NCBI RefSeq assembly: GCF_963675165.1
Contig: NC_087383.1
Location: 1,828,979-1,892,978, forward strand
DNA from: Halichondria panicea
Taxonomy: Eukaryota > Porifera > Demospongiae > Suberitida > Halichondriidae
Reading direction: 5' to 3'
DNA length: 64,000 nucleotides
Positions 23,009 to 35,856 of the stretch are shown here, piece after piece (position 1 is the first letter of the stretch; each line of letters starts with the position of its first letter). The position numbers and the translations under genes are program-made. The notes under the pieces are model-generated. The model saw nothing but the letters and a program-made list of their open reading frames with translations. It was not told the DNA's origin and made no database searches.

Positions 23009-23609
23009 CTGCAAGTGACAGAAGATTTAATTGAGAAAATAGCTTCAATATACAGCTACGTTGACAATTATGTTTTAATGTCGCGTCCTAAATGATATAG
23101 CCACACCCTAGCATCGTTTTTGGAAAACACGTTCTAGAAATTGAGGCAAGTATAGACTGAGTAGAGCTATCCATAATCAGATACGACATCAGGTTTTTAA
23201 CATAATTTTTCAACCTCCAAAAGAAGCGACATCTGGCTTCGTAATTATTAAAAAAAGTGTTGCTTTAATTAAAGGTCTTACGGTAATCATATTTCTTACT
23301 TGAAAACTTGAATACGTCGGGTTCATTACTGACAGGACAGCATTCTCAGCCTCAAACTGTGCAAATTAAAGAACAGAAAACATGATCCACGACCTTACAA
23401 CATAACTTAAACCTGTAGATTTAATAACCAGACAATACTATTGATGAGCAAGACAATAATCTATGGCTAATCAATCGACTCACCCTCTTTCCATTCGGAG
23501 AATGCTGTAACACTTTAGCAATGCAATGGAGCTAAAAGCTAGCTAGCCAGGTTTCATCATAGATAAACTATGGTTTCACTCAAATGTCTTTGGTGGGTGT
23601 GGTAAATGT
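23009..23609. other. Upstream region of NLR3
   Basis: No gene is seen. A degenerate FEAE-type CCX exon is near 23310-23365 (- strand). It is related to the NLR2 and NLR5 upstream regions. Confidence 0.4.
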
Positions 23610-23659
23610 AAAAAGTGGGTGTATCTCAATCTTAGATATCTGAGATACACCCACTTTTT
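23610..23659. promoter_or_regulatory. Perfect 19-bp hairpin upstream of NLR3
   Basis: Left arm 23610-23628 and right arm 23641-23659 are perfect complements (AAAAAGTGGGTGTATCTCA) with the same 12-nt loop as at NLR2. It ends 71 bp before the NLR3 start codon. Function unknown. Confidence 0.5.
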
Positions 23660-23730
23660 TTGCAAGTCATGCAAAAACAACAACACATTTCTGAGAGAGC
23701 TAGCTGCAAGGCACAGATTTATTTGCTGGA

Positions 23731-26679
23731 ATGGCCACTAAAGAGCAGAACCAAGGTATAAAGACTGTCATGTTTCCTATAAAGGACAAACCCAATGATT
23801 GCTAAAGCATAAAACCCTCATTGGTGATTGCTAACCTTGTGTGCTTGCTATCTATTTTCAGAGCTCACTATTGACGATCTGAAGACAGAAATGAAACTGA
23901 CTGATGAGCAGCTCAATACAGCAATAAAGGAACCAGATCTACCCGAGTTAGCAGCATGTTTCGACAATGTTCACAAAGGCTATCTTGAAAAATTGGAGCT
24001 CTCACCTGGAGAGCAAACTGACGTGAGGACTAGAGCATATGTAGATGGCACTCTGGCAGGAATGTTGCTGGCTTTGAAATTCTGGATTCTGACCAACGAA
24101 CTAGACGCCACTTTCCAAGCTCTTTTACTCATCATACTCTCCCTGCTCAAAGAAGACGTTGCTGTTCGAGTGTGCAAGTACTTGTCTGACAAATGTGAGT
24201 CTGTCATGTGAGAGTGTGGTCATTGTGGTACCATACGTTGTGGGAGTGATTGCAACCAAATAAGGGACTCTTCAACTTAATTGCTATTATTACACATATT
24301 CTGTATTAACTATCACCAGGAATGGTACTCACCTATTGTTTTGTTTCCCCAGACTCCACCACCTCGTGTCCCCCCTCCCGAGAGAGGGTCCTGCTGAACC
24401 ACAAGCTGTCCTCGTACAGGGACTACCTACAAAGTTGCTACAGAATACAAGTATCCACGTCAGCCACACAATGGCCTCCTGTCTCAACAAAGAAAATTTT
24501 TAAACTGGCCATGATTCAGAAGGAGGAAATACAGAGAGGAAGAATCGATGATGAATTTGTTAAACTAACAATTACGGGGAAAATTGATGACATTTTACTT
24601 TTAAAGACTCCTGTTAACTTGACTAACATTTTCTCTGAGATTGGGGATAGACGAAACTTTGTGTTGATTGAAGGAGCTCCCGGCTGTGGCAAGAGCACCC
24701 TTGCTCTACACATTTGTCAGGAGTGGGCAAAGGGGAAACTGTTCCAAGAGTTCGATATTGCAATCCTCGTGAGACTGAGAGATCCACTTGTCAGAGAAGC
24801 AAAAACAATTTCTGACATACTTCCCTGCATCGATACGGCCGTTGCTAATGAGACAGAGGGAGTAATAAAATCACTGTATGGAAAAGGTGTACTGTGGGTG
24901 CTGGACGGATGGGACGAGCTTCCTTCTGACCTCCCTAGGGATTTAATCATCAACAAACTAATCCGACTAGACATGTCACAAAAAGGAGCCCTACACGAAT
25001 CAGCTGTGATTGTAACATCTCGACCGTCATCTTCGGCTGAGCTCCACCCACTAGTGTCGTCCAGGGTGGAGGTTTTGGGGTTCACTCCGCATCAACTAGA
25101 ACAGTATTTTACCGAGTGTCTGAATGGTGACTCACAAGCTGTGCAGACTCTACTGGAGAGAATTCGAGAGAACCCAGTGGTAGAAGGTAGCTGCTACCTC
25201 CCCCTCAATGCTTCCATTGTCGTTAATTGCTTCCTTTCTGATAACCACTCACTCCCCACATCCAACCACGGGATATTCACATCACTTGTCCAAAGCTCTC
25301 TCAAGAGATACCTCCAGGAGAAGTTGGGGAAAACCACTCCAGTGGGAGACATCACATCCCCAGACTCACTGCCCTCGGAAATCAGAACAGAGACCGTACA
25401 AATGTGTCAACTTGCATATCATGGGATTGAACAAAACAAAGCAACATTTACTGACGGTGATTTGGCCGCTCTTCGCATTCCGAAGGAGATTTCAAACGTT
25501 GGATTATTACAAACTGTTCCCAGTATCATTAGCAATGGTCATCTGGTTTACTACTGCTTTCTCCACTTGTCTATTCAAGAGCTACTAGCAGCAATCCACA
25601 TCACTCTCATGTCTCCCAAGCAACAAATTTCTGTATTCCAGAAGCTGTTTGGTAGTCCTCGATTCAGTGCAGTCTTCCAGTTTTATGCTGGCATCACCAA
25701 ACTGAGAACTAGTAGACCAATCCTCAGCTTGCTACCTCGATTCTTGTGTCCAGTTCCAGCCACTGTTTTTGATCTGGTTAGAAAGATTGTCAAAAAAAAA
25801 GAGAAGAAGTATAGGATCCTTTTGTTGTCCCTCATCAACTGTTTGTACGAAGCTGAAGACTCGCAACTGTGTGTGTTTGTGGCTAATCTTCTTAATCACA
25901 ATCTAGATCTTAATAACACTACAATGAATCCTATTGACTGCCTCTCTGTTGGATATTTCGTATCAGCTTGTTCCAACACCAGTAATGGATTTACACTTAA
26001 CCTCAGTAGTTGCTCTATTGGTGACCAAGGCTGCAAATTTCTGGCCCGAGGACTCTCCAAGTGTCCCAACTCTAATAATGATATTCCTACAGAAGGGATA
26101 CACCACTTTGCTGAGATTATCGATAACACTAGTTCAATATCTAACTTGGATTTGTCTAATAATGCCATTGGTAACAGTGGACTTAGCACACTCTGTGAGG
26201 CCTTGTCCACTAACATATCATTAAAGAGCCTGGACCTGCGCAAGTGCTCACTAACAATATCAGACGACAATGGAGCTGCCCTCTATCAACTTTTAAATAC
26301 AAACAATTCCCTCAAATATCTTAATTTGTCATGTAACACAGTGACTAGCTGTCGTCACATTGCTGCTGTACTTGCAGTCAATAAGACTCTGAGAAGATTG
26401 GACTTGTATTCCTGTGAACTGACTGATCAGAGTATCGAGGAGCTATCAACTGGACTGATCAACAAGATTGAAGAACTGCACATATGGTGTAATGACTCAA
26501 TAACAGAAGATGGAATGAAGACGCTTGCCAGACATCTAACCACCCACTGCTCTAAACTGACACGATTGTTCATACCCGACCACCTAAGATCCTGTATCAA
26601 GACAGTATTCAGGGACGCTAACAAAGAGAGGAAGAGAAATGGACTACCCGAGATTAATGTGTATGCATTTGATTATTAA
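23731..26679 (+). CDS. NLR3: Death-NACHT-LRR receptor, complete
   Basis: Exons 23731-23755, 23862-24194 and 24353-26679, both introns phase 1, give 894 residues. The Death domain (about 9-118) is of a second type (NVHKGYLEKLELSPGEQTDV, then LALKFWILTNELD), differing from NLR1, NLR4 and NLR6 in the central helices. The NACHT module has Walker A GAPGCGKS at about 227-234 (Cys in place of the usual Ser, still a valid P-loop), Walker B VLWVLDGWDEL at about 299-309, VIVTSRP and FLHLSIQELLAA. The linker before the LRRs is shorter (KKKEKKYRILLL). The LRRs show LNLSSCSIG, LDLSNNAIG, LDLRKCSL, LNLSCNTV and LDLYSCEL. The C-terminus extends to YAFDY. An AATAAA signal is at 26800. It presumably acts as a cytosolic receptor; no ligand is known. 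Confidence 0.9.
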
Positions 26680-27260
26680 TTTATAATTAATTGATTGATT
26701 ATTATTAATATAATTAATGTTTATAATTAATGATGTTTAGTAAATTATAATTATGTTTAGTTATAATTATATTATGATTATTGTTGTTATTAATTAATTA
26801 ATAAATGTTAATTAATTTGTTGTGTTATGCATCTAATCTCTATCATTGGTCAATATAATTATAGCACATGTACAGATGGTGACGAGTGAATTCAATGCTT
26901 CCTACTGACACGGAGAGCATGTCATGCACTAGCTGTATGTATGTAACTGAATACACAATTGTAATAATGCTATAATCTCCACCTAGCTAGCCTCCTTCAC
27001 AGGCTTTCAAGAGAAGTGTGGCCTGGGCCGGGATCGAGGCTAATCTCGACATGATCTACTTTTGACAATAATTATATTACTAGGGCAATTTACAAAACAG
27101 TTAGTGTACAGAAGACTAGAAATATGTCGGCACATTACATAACAATTACCTAAAAACAAATCAGTTGGAATTGGTCAATATAGCACAGTAATAATGATGG
27201 TTTAAATTCAATGCTCCCTACAGTGTCACAGAGAGCACATGCACTGTACGTATAAAACTG
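26680..27260. other. NLR3 3' flank
   Basis: AT-rich 3' region with AATAAA at 26800-26805, then sequence nearly identical to 3440-3920 and 39700-40200. No gene is seen. Confidence 0.6.
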
Positions 27261-29878
27261 TCAATGAATGTAGTGGAAATCCAATTTAACGCTCTGTCGA
27301 TTTTTGTTTATGAGGAAGATGAGCAGATTAATGTTCACTTTGGCCCTTTCAAACATCTTCATGATTTCCAGGCCCTCGTATTGCAGCTGAAGGAGGTCCT
27401 GTGTGGGGAGAAGAGAGGGCAGTGAACACTTCAACTGGTGTAAGACAAAGAATGCATGTATTTGTAAGACAAATGAATACATGTACTTACATACACCGTA
27501 CAAGCATACCAACACTATACCTGACACAAGGCAGTAAACTTCTTAAACACTTTACGTACCTACCAAATTAATTCTACCTGTACACACACCCTCACCTGGA
27601 GGACCAGCTCCACCTTCTCTATCTGCTTGACGTGATCTCAAACACAATACTTTCGAACCTGAACCTGGGCGAGTAAGAAATAATGTTCACATAATTATAG
27701 CATAACGTTGCACATCAGATCAAGGTCGTAGCAAGCGGTCAGGCTGGTCAGGTTTTGGCCTAACCACTTTAGCAGCTGGGTAGGTATATTGGTCGTAAAT
27801 ATTGTAAGTGATAATGCGCATGCTGTTTTGGTGAGGAAAAGTGATGACCTTTTTCTTAGGTAAAAAATTCACCACTGTATGCAAAAGTTCCAATAGTAGA
27901 AAAGCAGCTGACCTTTAATCAAGTTGGCCTGACCACTTTAAAGTTGCTTGCTACGCCCCTGCATGAAGATTGGGGCATAAAAATAAGTTAATAGCCTCAC
28001 ACTGGAGGAATTGTTAAAGTCTAGATTAGTAGTAGAGTCTGAGCTTCAGTCAAACAGTGGACAAAGTACGTACCAGAGCAATTAATGGCACATGTGATGA
28101 TTATCATGTTGTTTAATAGAAGTATGCTAGTATAACGGCTACTCAAGTATACGGAGACTCACAGAGTGGGTGGAGCATATCTCCATGAACGCCGATGTAT
28201 GGATGATTGGCTTGGTCACGTCAGAGTACTTGTTGATACCCAGCCTTCTGTCCAGGGGGTCCACTGTCGATGCTCGCAAGAACTCTCTGTGGGGGGTACA
28301 ATGAGTGTATTCATACCCTCTGCATGGCAACCAAATAGCTAATGTGCAATTTAGATCATACGATACTTTAGTAGAAGGTAGAAACACACATGGCATCATC
28401 ACATGACCATCATTCGTATATACACACTTTCAACTATTTGACTACAAATTCAGTTTTGGTTATCACATTTCTTATACCTAAACTTCATGAAGGCGTCCGA
28501 GTGTACGGGTTCATTACTGACAGGGCAGCACTCTCAGCCTCAAACTGTGCAAAGGAACAGGAAAAACACGATAAACTCTTAAATCAACAGATATAACCAG
28601 ACAATAATCATGGAAAGTTAATAATTTTCTGCTGATTTGGCGTTTTTTACCAACAAATAATTATCTAGTCCAGTACTAGTTTAATGTACATAGATGCAGT
28701 GCATAATGTAGGCCATAATCTGTACAGGTATACTGTACCACTTTTATCACCTGTTGTTCGTAGCACTCAAATATCTACCCCATCGGCATACTGCTCTGAT
28801 CCAACTCCTCACAGCGATCCAGTGCCTTCTTGAGCTCTTCCTCCATCACAAGTCTCTCTTGCACAGCAGACTGGGTAATAGATTGCATGGTGGTCATGTA
28901 CACACACACAGGTATACAGATACAACCATCACAACATCGTGGTAGTGGTACAGTAGTTATGTACATGTATTAATGAAAGCACCGCGGGTGCTGATGCCTC
29001 GGTGGGGTGCAAAGCTACATAACATAAAGCTACACACATTATCATGATGAATATTTTTGCATTTTTGCTGCATGCAAACTCAAATTGCATGGTGGTCGAT
29101 CATGTACACACACACACACACAGGTAATACAACCACCATGTGGTAGTGGTACAGCTGTTTGCTCACTGCATTACCACAAAACAACAAAATACCATACAAT
29201 GTTGCTATGCAAACAACATGTGGTCCTAAGCAATGATGGCTTCTAGCACTTGTAGGTACTTTTTGAGAGTTACAAAAATGGCTAATCTGCGAGACCCTCA
29301 AAAATTACCCACTATAAGGTGGCATCAATATTAACTGATACAGTACCAGAAATGCAACTTTTATATGGGGAAAAAAAAGGACAATAGTCTCTAGACACAA
29401 TCGGCATCATGTATTGTGTATTTTGCCTAAGCCTTAATCTGTATAGCAGGTCATTTTCTTGGGATAAAAAATCCGAGACAAAAACGTAGGCGTGGTGCAG
29501 CAGTGATTTTGTGTGTAAAAATTCCCTTTGCTTCACTGCATTGCATGCGTTCCGGTCAACCATGCCTACGTTTTCGTGAGTGATAAATATTCGTCAAGGT
29601 TTAGCTTGCCCACGGAAACTCTACCCAGGACGCTATACGTACGGTACGGTATACTGTACCACTGTATCACCTGTTTCAAGTACTCTTCCTTCTCACGTTA
29701 CTTTGTAGCACTCGAATATGTCCACCCCGTCCACTGCTCTGCTCCAACTCCTCACAGCGATCCAGTGCCTTCTTGAGCTCTTCCTCCATCACAAGTCTCT
29801 CTTGCACAGCAGACTGGGTAATAGATTGCATGGTGGTCATGTACACACACACAGGTATACAGATACAACCATCACAAC

Positions 29879-30438
29879 TAGGGATGCGGCGATTATGCGA
29901 GCATAATTTTGAGAATAATAGGTAGCTTGGAGCATTAGGAATTATGCGGAAATAAACGGTAGAGTGGGTGGGAATAATTATTATGCCACGTGGCTAACAT
30001 TCTAAATAAAGCACAATTACCATTGTTATTGTACTCTGATCTGATCTCTGGGCTAGGCTGAGTAGTAGCTAGCTAGCCTTACTGGTAAAGACAGACCATA
30101 GACAGTATAGTAGACTACTAGTACTTTATATGGAATCTGAAGAAAATCAAGAGATTAGATTACTGAACCTACTGAAGCCAATTCCAGTTCCAACAAGTAG
30201 AGACATATCGATGTTGGATCAACTCAAGGCACTTTGTTTGGTGATCAGCAAGACAATGCTCTTCAGGACTATGTACATTATTGTAGAGACTTCCTTGTGT
30301 TGCAATTTATCAAAAGATGATTTTTATTGTGATTTTAATGAAGAATAATGATTTTTTTTATGAGAATAATAGGCTATAGCTTGGGAATTGGAGAATAGAA
30401 TAATGGGTAAAATTTGGAGCATAATAGCCTCAAGCCTA
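29879..30438. mobile_element. 560-bp hAT-like non-autonomous element
   Basis: Flanked by the 8-bp direct repeat ATCACAAC (29871-29878 and 30439-30446). It interrupts a sequence that is continuous in the other copies (ACCATCACAACATCGTGG). Ends: TAGGGATGCGGCGATTATGC and, in reverse complement, TAGGCTTGAGGCTATTATGC. An 8-bp duplication is typical of hAT elements. The 72-residue frame at 30130-30348 inside resembles nothing I know. Confidence 0.7.
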
Positions 30439-30478
30439 ATCACAACATTGTGGTAGTGGTACAGTAGTAATAAAGGTA

Positions 30479-30913
30479 CAGTAGACTCTCGCTATTCCGA
30501 CTCTCTGAAGTACGGCCTGAAATGTGGCCAACTCACTACTCTGTATACCTGCTGCCCCAAACTAGTAATTTTATACATAATTATACATTTTGGGTGTGGT
30601 TTAGCAGAAAAACTGTGTGTGGGGGGAGTGGTTGGGGTGTACAATGAGAGGTAGGAAGCGGGATGCTCATGAACACTACAATGAAAGTTATAAAAAGGTA
30701 AACCGTTTTGTGAGCAAACACAGCTGTGGGATTACATTGTAATAGAGAGGAAATGATTCATTTATTATCCTCGAGACAAAACCGCAAAATTAGTCATTAA
30801 TATTCGAGGTAGGTTGATTTTAAGCCGCGGCTATTTTCTGAAATGCAAACTACCGCGCTCTTCTGGCCAAGTTGCACTGTCCCAAGGGTGGCCGGATTAA
30901 CGAGAGTCTACTG
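30479..30913. mobile_element. 435-bp pogo/Tigger-like MITE
   Basis: Same family as 22151-22591, flanked by TA, with both CAGTAGACTCTCG ends present. Confidence 0.7.
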
Positions 30914-31120
30914 TACATGTATTAATTATACAGTATTCACCGAGTGTATACATGTACATGCTAAACTCACATCTGCCTTGCTGTTGGCCAGTTCCAATTC
31001 TCTCACCAGCTCAGCTATGACATCTGGGTCCATGATTTGAGACCTCTCGAGCAGCTTCTCCTCCAGCTCCCTCAGCAGGTCATCCTCTAGACATTGAATG
31101 GTCTCACTCTTTTCCTCAAC

Positions 31121-31725
31121 CTGACAGGGGAACATCAATAAGTTGCTGCCAGGTGGAGAATACTCGACATACAATAGTGACGTGCATGTACACTCAACTA
31201 CAGAAAATCTGGCAATGAAATTTAACGGTATTCTCCCACTTTGAGTTTGTGTGCTTGTGTACATGCTAATTTAAAATTACTCACATCTGCATAGTTCCAA
31301 TTTTCACTCCAGCTCAGCCATGACACCCGGGTCCATGATTTGATATCTCTTGAGCAGCTTCTCCTCCATGTCTAGATGACTGCACTTCTAGAAGGTAAAA
31401 GGAAAACAAAATAATGCATTTGGTAAAGATCTACTCTCATGCAAACAACATTGTAATTAGTATTGAGAGCAAATACATGTGATGATCATTACCAAATTTA
31501 CTGGTAAAGGGTCAAACTGTTAGCAAGAGAGTTCATAATAGACGAACTCTTGCTGTTAGTATGTAAAATTGCCAGCTATGGACCCCAACTAGTACCTACA
31601 TGCAAATTTTAGGGGGGGGAATTGGAGCTAGGGGGAATATCCCCATTCCCCCCCTGTATGACACACTGCTCACCCTTTAGAAGACTGCCCCCCCCCCCCA
31701 TACACACACACTCACCCTTCTAGAA
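31121..31725. other. Junction region between CCX-3 and EFR3-1
   Basis: A further degenerate CCX exon (EEKLLKRYQIMDPGVMAELE) is on the - strand at about 31375-31290; the same block is at 55640-55730. G and C tracts lie at 31612-31622, 31650-31656 and 31688-31699. The missing 3' end of EFR3-1 would be expected here but is not seen. Confidence 0.45.
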
Positions 31726-34700
31726 GAATGTCCCACAATAGCCTTCGGAGCTGTCTCCTTCCTCTTAGCAATCACTCCATCGATGTGCGTCTTGAGTACC
31801 TCGTTTCGACTAATCTTGGACGCTAGATACAGCACACCCGCCACTGTAGCATGTAGCAGCACTCTGTGATGTGCCTCAAGACCTTTCTCCTTCACAGCAA
31901 GCTCTTGCAGCTGGTGTAGGAACACCAGTATATCTGAGAGCCTTTGATATAAGAATTCCAGTGTCAGGAGAAATACGAGTTGGTAGAAAGCGAGTGTGTT
32001 AGCAGGGCTAGTGCAGAGAGTTTTGGCCAGTTCCAGGAGATTGGTGAAGAGAGAGTTGACTGTTTTAGAGAGGAATCCTTTCTAAACCACACCCTCCAGA
32101 CTCACCCAATCACTGCACAAGGGGAGGGTATAAATACACGTACATGTAGCTGTATGCACTGCACATGACATACATGTACATGTAGTGAAAGCTAAGACAA
32201 AAGCTCATATGGACCTGTGTAACTAACAAATAAAATATAGTGTGTCAAATGCACACTGAACATAGCAAGGTACACACACACACACACATCCACATACGTG
32301 TTGAGAGGAATCTTGTCCTTGTTGGCATGGTGATGTACGAGACGATGCCAGAGTAGGGCCACATCCAACTGTGTGCTGGGCTCTCGTATGAGGAGCAATT
32401 GGACGAGGGAGGCAAACAGTTGCCCTGGGAACGCCGTCTCCAGCACTGATGCGTGACAAGTGTCAGCCACCGCCCTCAAACACTTGACCAGGGAGGTAGT
32501 CAACATGGGGCTGCATAATAAAGGAGAGAATACAATTATGGAAGCTTAAACACTTAGTAATGCACGCAGTCTATTGTGCATGGTCACATAATTATAAGCA
32601 CGTCATCCTCTATAATCTACTCAAAGGTTACTGCTATAAACAGGATTCACGAAGGCACCAGAATCAGAGAAGACGTACATGTACAAACAGTGTTTATGAC
32701 AGGAAACTAAACACATACATGTACACAAACAGCTACATAAAGCAATAGCTTTAAAATACAATTCTCACCTGTTTTGAGTGTCCTGAGGTGCCAGAGGATG
32801 TACAGACAGTCCAGTGGTGGCTCCGCTATCAAGACCCCCTGAGGCCACGGGTACATAAGAGTTGATTTTCCCCAGTATATCTGGCTTGTGATAGTCGGGA
32901 AGGACTCCTGCAAACTCCCCCACAGTGATAGTGATGGATTGCTGAAAGGTCAGAGAGGACGTGAGGTCGGAGGGGCCTTCTGAAACAGTTTCTATGGAGA
33001 TACGGAGGTGGCGGACCAGTGTACGGAATATATCCAGTACAGACGGACCTGCATGAGTGGACACAAGCTAAGTAATGTAAATACATGTATGCAGATTTAA
33101 AGTGTGGAATTAAACCGTGTCAAAACATACATGTACAGTCATGCAGAAACTTAATAACAGCTATGAAAGGATCTGCGTATGAAGAATAAATGCGTATACC
33201 CTTCTTTAGAAAATGGCCCAAAAATAGTGTGTGCAACCATACAAGTACTTTACCATGGAGACTCACCTAGAGAGCTGTCTGCTGCCACGGCAACACACTT
33301 AGAGAGTGTGCTGAGGATCCCTTGTTTGGTCTCCCAGGACTCCTTCACCTTGGCATCCAGGTGGTCCACCAGCGACTGGACGGCCTTGTACCGATCCTGT
33401 CTCTGTGGGGGTACGTGTATAGTGGATAATGTACACTGGGGGGCTGTGGGGATACGTGTTAGATACTGTACACTGGGGGGCTGTGGGGGATAAGATAATG
33501 GCTGTGGGGGGATAAGATAATGTACACTGGGGGGCTGTGTGTTAGATACTGTACACTGGGGGGCTGTGGGGGATAAGATAATGTACACTGGGGTGCTGTG
33601 GGGGGATAAGATAATGTACACTGGGGGGCTGTGGGGGGATAAGATAATGTACACTGGGGGGTACATGTCTACACTGTAAGTAGACACTGGAGGGAACAAT
33701 TGAAATGCTTGAATAAACAATCCTGTTCAGAAAGTGACGGACCTGAAAGCTATCAATGTTACACAACAGAATAAAGCAGAGAGCAACGAAATACTGTTGA
33801 TCACAGTCCGTTATATGGACAGTCAAGTCAGAATTTACAGTCGATCGTATGACCACAAGTATTTTTATCAAGCTATGATGCACTATACACTATAATGGTG
33901 AGAACACTTGGCCACCAGTGCATGTATATACGTGTACCTGCATGGCTTCCACGACGATGACGTACACACCAGCTGTGAATTCCTTGTCTGATATCCATAA
34001 TTTGTTTAGGTCAAAGTGTCTACAAGGGGAGCAATGGAGTGTTACTATATACACAGGAAATGAGACAATGGTTGTCATGGTACTAGACCTGCTGAGACAA
34101 CATTGCACAATAGGTCATAGCACTTTACTAACATCAGGAGTTCAATAAGAATCCTAATGCACTCCTGCTGAATGCAGTTCGATTTAAGTTACACCTATTA
34201 GGGAAACCACCTTGCCTACAAGTACAGTGTTGCAACACATACGTACGCACAATGTATACATATACATTAGGGAAACCACCTTGCCTACAAGTAGCACCTA
34301 CGCACACGAGGCATTGACTGACTTACTGCAGTATTGGCTTGAGGACACTGTCGATGTGAGAGAGTCCGGCAAAAATGATGAGCTCAGTGAGACTATCCTG
34401 AGAGTACCCTCCCAGACTGTCTCCCTCCTCCACAACAGGCTGGATCTCACCAGACTCTCTGTCAGAGTGGGAGGGGGGTTACTATGGGCACACACGGCAT
34501 ACTCATACACATTGCCTAAGGCCACCAATGGGTAATGGTGCGTGTACGTCGCTCATTGAAGCTACAGTATGTATGATTGTGTATTAGCCAGTGCTCCAGG
34601 AGCAGCAACTTGTAGATACTATTAATGTTATTACATAATTATAGTATACCTTGACTGGGCGACACTGTGACTGTGCATATTGAAGAGGAAGGGCGGCACT

Positions 34701-35856
34701 ATCTTGTTCATGTGATCTAGGTCCCAAATGTTCATCTGGAGGTTGTCTTGCCGACCAATCTTCTTTATCACTCCCCTCAGCCGTTGCAACCCAGCCATCT
34801 GCGTCCTGTGTGAGGTGTAGTGGGGAGGGGTGGAGTTGGTGATGAAAGCAATGTGATCACAAGTTATGCATGTGGCAGAGCACCCTAAGGGCGGTACAGT
34901 TAAAATATGACACCTAACACTTCGAACTGTGGCCACTCAAACTCATTTCATTTCAAAACAGTGAATGTGCTCATACTCGTGATATTTGTCGGCGTCGTCG
35001 ACATTCTTGGTGAGGCTAAGAGAGGCAAAGCGGTGGATGAGGAAGTCGTACTGTCTGTGGTAGGGGGTGTTCCCTTCCTCTCGCTCGGCAAACTTCACAA
35101 ACTGTGTGTGTGGAGGAAGGGTCGTCAATGTGTTGTATACACAATACACTATTACAAAATGAAAAGTATATGTACATGCAATCTAATCATGAAGATACAC
35201 GTTCACTCTCTGCACTCACCCACCAACACACTCTACTCACACACACACACACCACACACCCACTCCCTACTCACCGAATTGGTGGCCATGATATGCAGTT
35301 CTGTGTTGCTTGTTTCCAGCATATTATGCAGTATATCCAGGTAGCTATCCACAATCAACTGGAGCTTTCGTGAGTCACAGGCTGACAGCAGCTTCTCCGT
35401 CACTTGCAGAGCCACACTCACATGCCTGGGGGAGGGAGGGGCATGAAAATGGTATTTTATACCACGTTTGTGAGAAAGCCATTGGATACTATTGTTGTAT
35501 CATAGATATAACATTTAAAGTTCCCAGCCACATAATTATATATATACACCATTTTTTGTTTCGGAGGTACGGGGATGGTCGATAACTTTCCCCTAGCTAT
35601 ACATGACATGTCGACATTGTACAGGTACGTCTCTGAAATAGTCGTCTAACCCATTTCTCTCTCTTTGCAGGCTCCGACGCAGTCTCAGAGCGAGGTACTC
35701 TCCAATATTGTCCAGATGGTCAGGGGAGGTTTGAGCAAAGAAGAGCAGCTTGTCCATATTAGCAGACACAGGTGTGGGTGTTTGAGGGTCCTCTGGGAAG
35801 AGCCCATCAACCAGCCGTTTGTAGCGAGGTTTGGGGCAGCAGAAGCACGTCGCCAT
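31726..35856 (-). CDS. EFR3: EFR3-1: EFR3 homologue (PI4KIIIalpha membrane scaffold), C-terminal end missing
   Basis: Exons on the - strand: 35856-35651, 35425-35275, 35101-34977, 34805-34650, 34458-34327, 34019-33938, 33402-33267, 33048-32769, 32510-32298 and 32081-31726. The first nine join in frame at GT-AG sites; the ninth-tenth junction is uncertain. The start MATCFCCPKPRYKRLVDGLF resembles EFR3 N-termini, including the Cys cluster that is palmitoylated for membrane anchoring. Further matches in order: TNS/FVKFAEREE, YHRQYDFLIHRF, GLQRLRGVIKK, HMNKIVPPFLFNM, HFDLNKLW, DHLDAK, GPSVLDIFRTLVRHLRISIE, LPDYHKPDIL. EFR3 proteins recruit TTC7/FAM126/PI4KIIIalpha to the plasma membrane to make PI4P. 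About 600 of the usual roughly 800 residues are found. The C-terminal exons are absent, so the gene may be truncated. Confidence 0.85.
33411..33665. repeat. G-rich minisatellite in EFR3-1 intron
   Basis: Repeats of GTACACTGGGGGGCTGTG followed by GGGGGATAAGATAAT or GTTAGATACT, with a period of about 40-47 bp, lie in the intron between the exons at 34019-33938 and 33402-33267. The homologous intron of EFR3-2 has a three-fold larger array. Proline-rich open frames on the - strand are artefacts of the repeat. Confidence 0.85.
34198..34293. repeat. Short direct repeat
   Basis: TTAGGGAAACCACCTTGCCT... occurs at 34198-34224 and 34267-34293 in an EFR3-1 intron. It is absent from the equivalent intron of EFR3-2. 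Confidence 0.6.

Larger units (their letters stand above)
27261..31120 (-). pseudogene. CCX-3 copy with the longest C-terminal exon
   Basis: Blocks on the - strand: 31120-30971 (VEEKSETIQCLEDDLLRELE, then AELVRELELANSKAD before GTGAGT; open), two copies of the SAVQERL exon (29815-29735 and 28870-28775, about 950 bp apart), about 28558-28490 (FEAESAALSV), 28289-28150 (EFLRASTVDPLDRRLG), about 27640-27597 (QIEKVELVLQ) and the last exon 27398-27261 (DLLQLQYEGLEIMKMFERAK, then LINKNRQSVKLDFHYIH and stop). Here the last exon is not cut short, unlike CCX-1 and CCX-4. Two transposons sit in its intron. The two coiled-coil exons cannot both be used without frame checks. Family not recognised; it may be partly functional. 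Confidence 0.4.

Noticed and set aside
24516-25085. - strand frames inside the NLR genes (and equivalents in NLR1, NLR4, NLR6)
   Set aside because: Antisense shadows of the NACHT and LRR coding sequence, without splice or motif support.
30130-30348. 72-residue frame inside the hAT-like element
   Set aside because: Far too short for a transposase, and no zinc finger or catalytic motif is seen.
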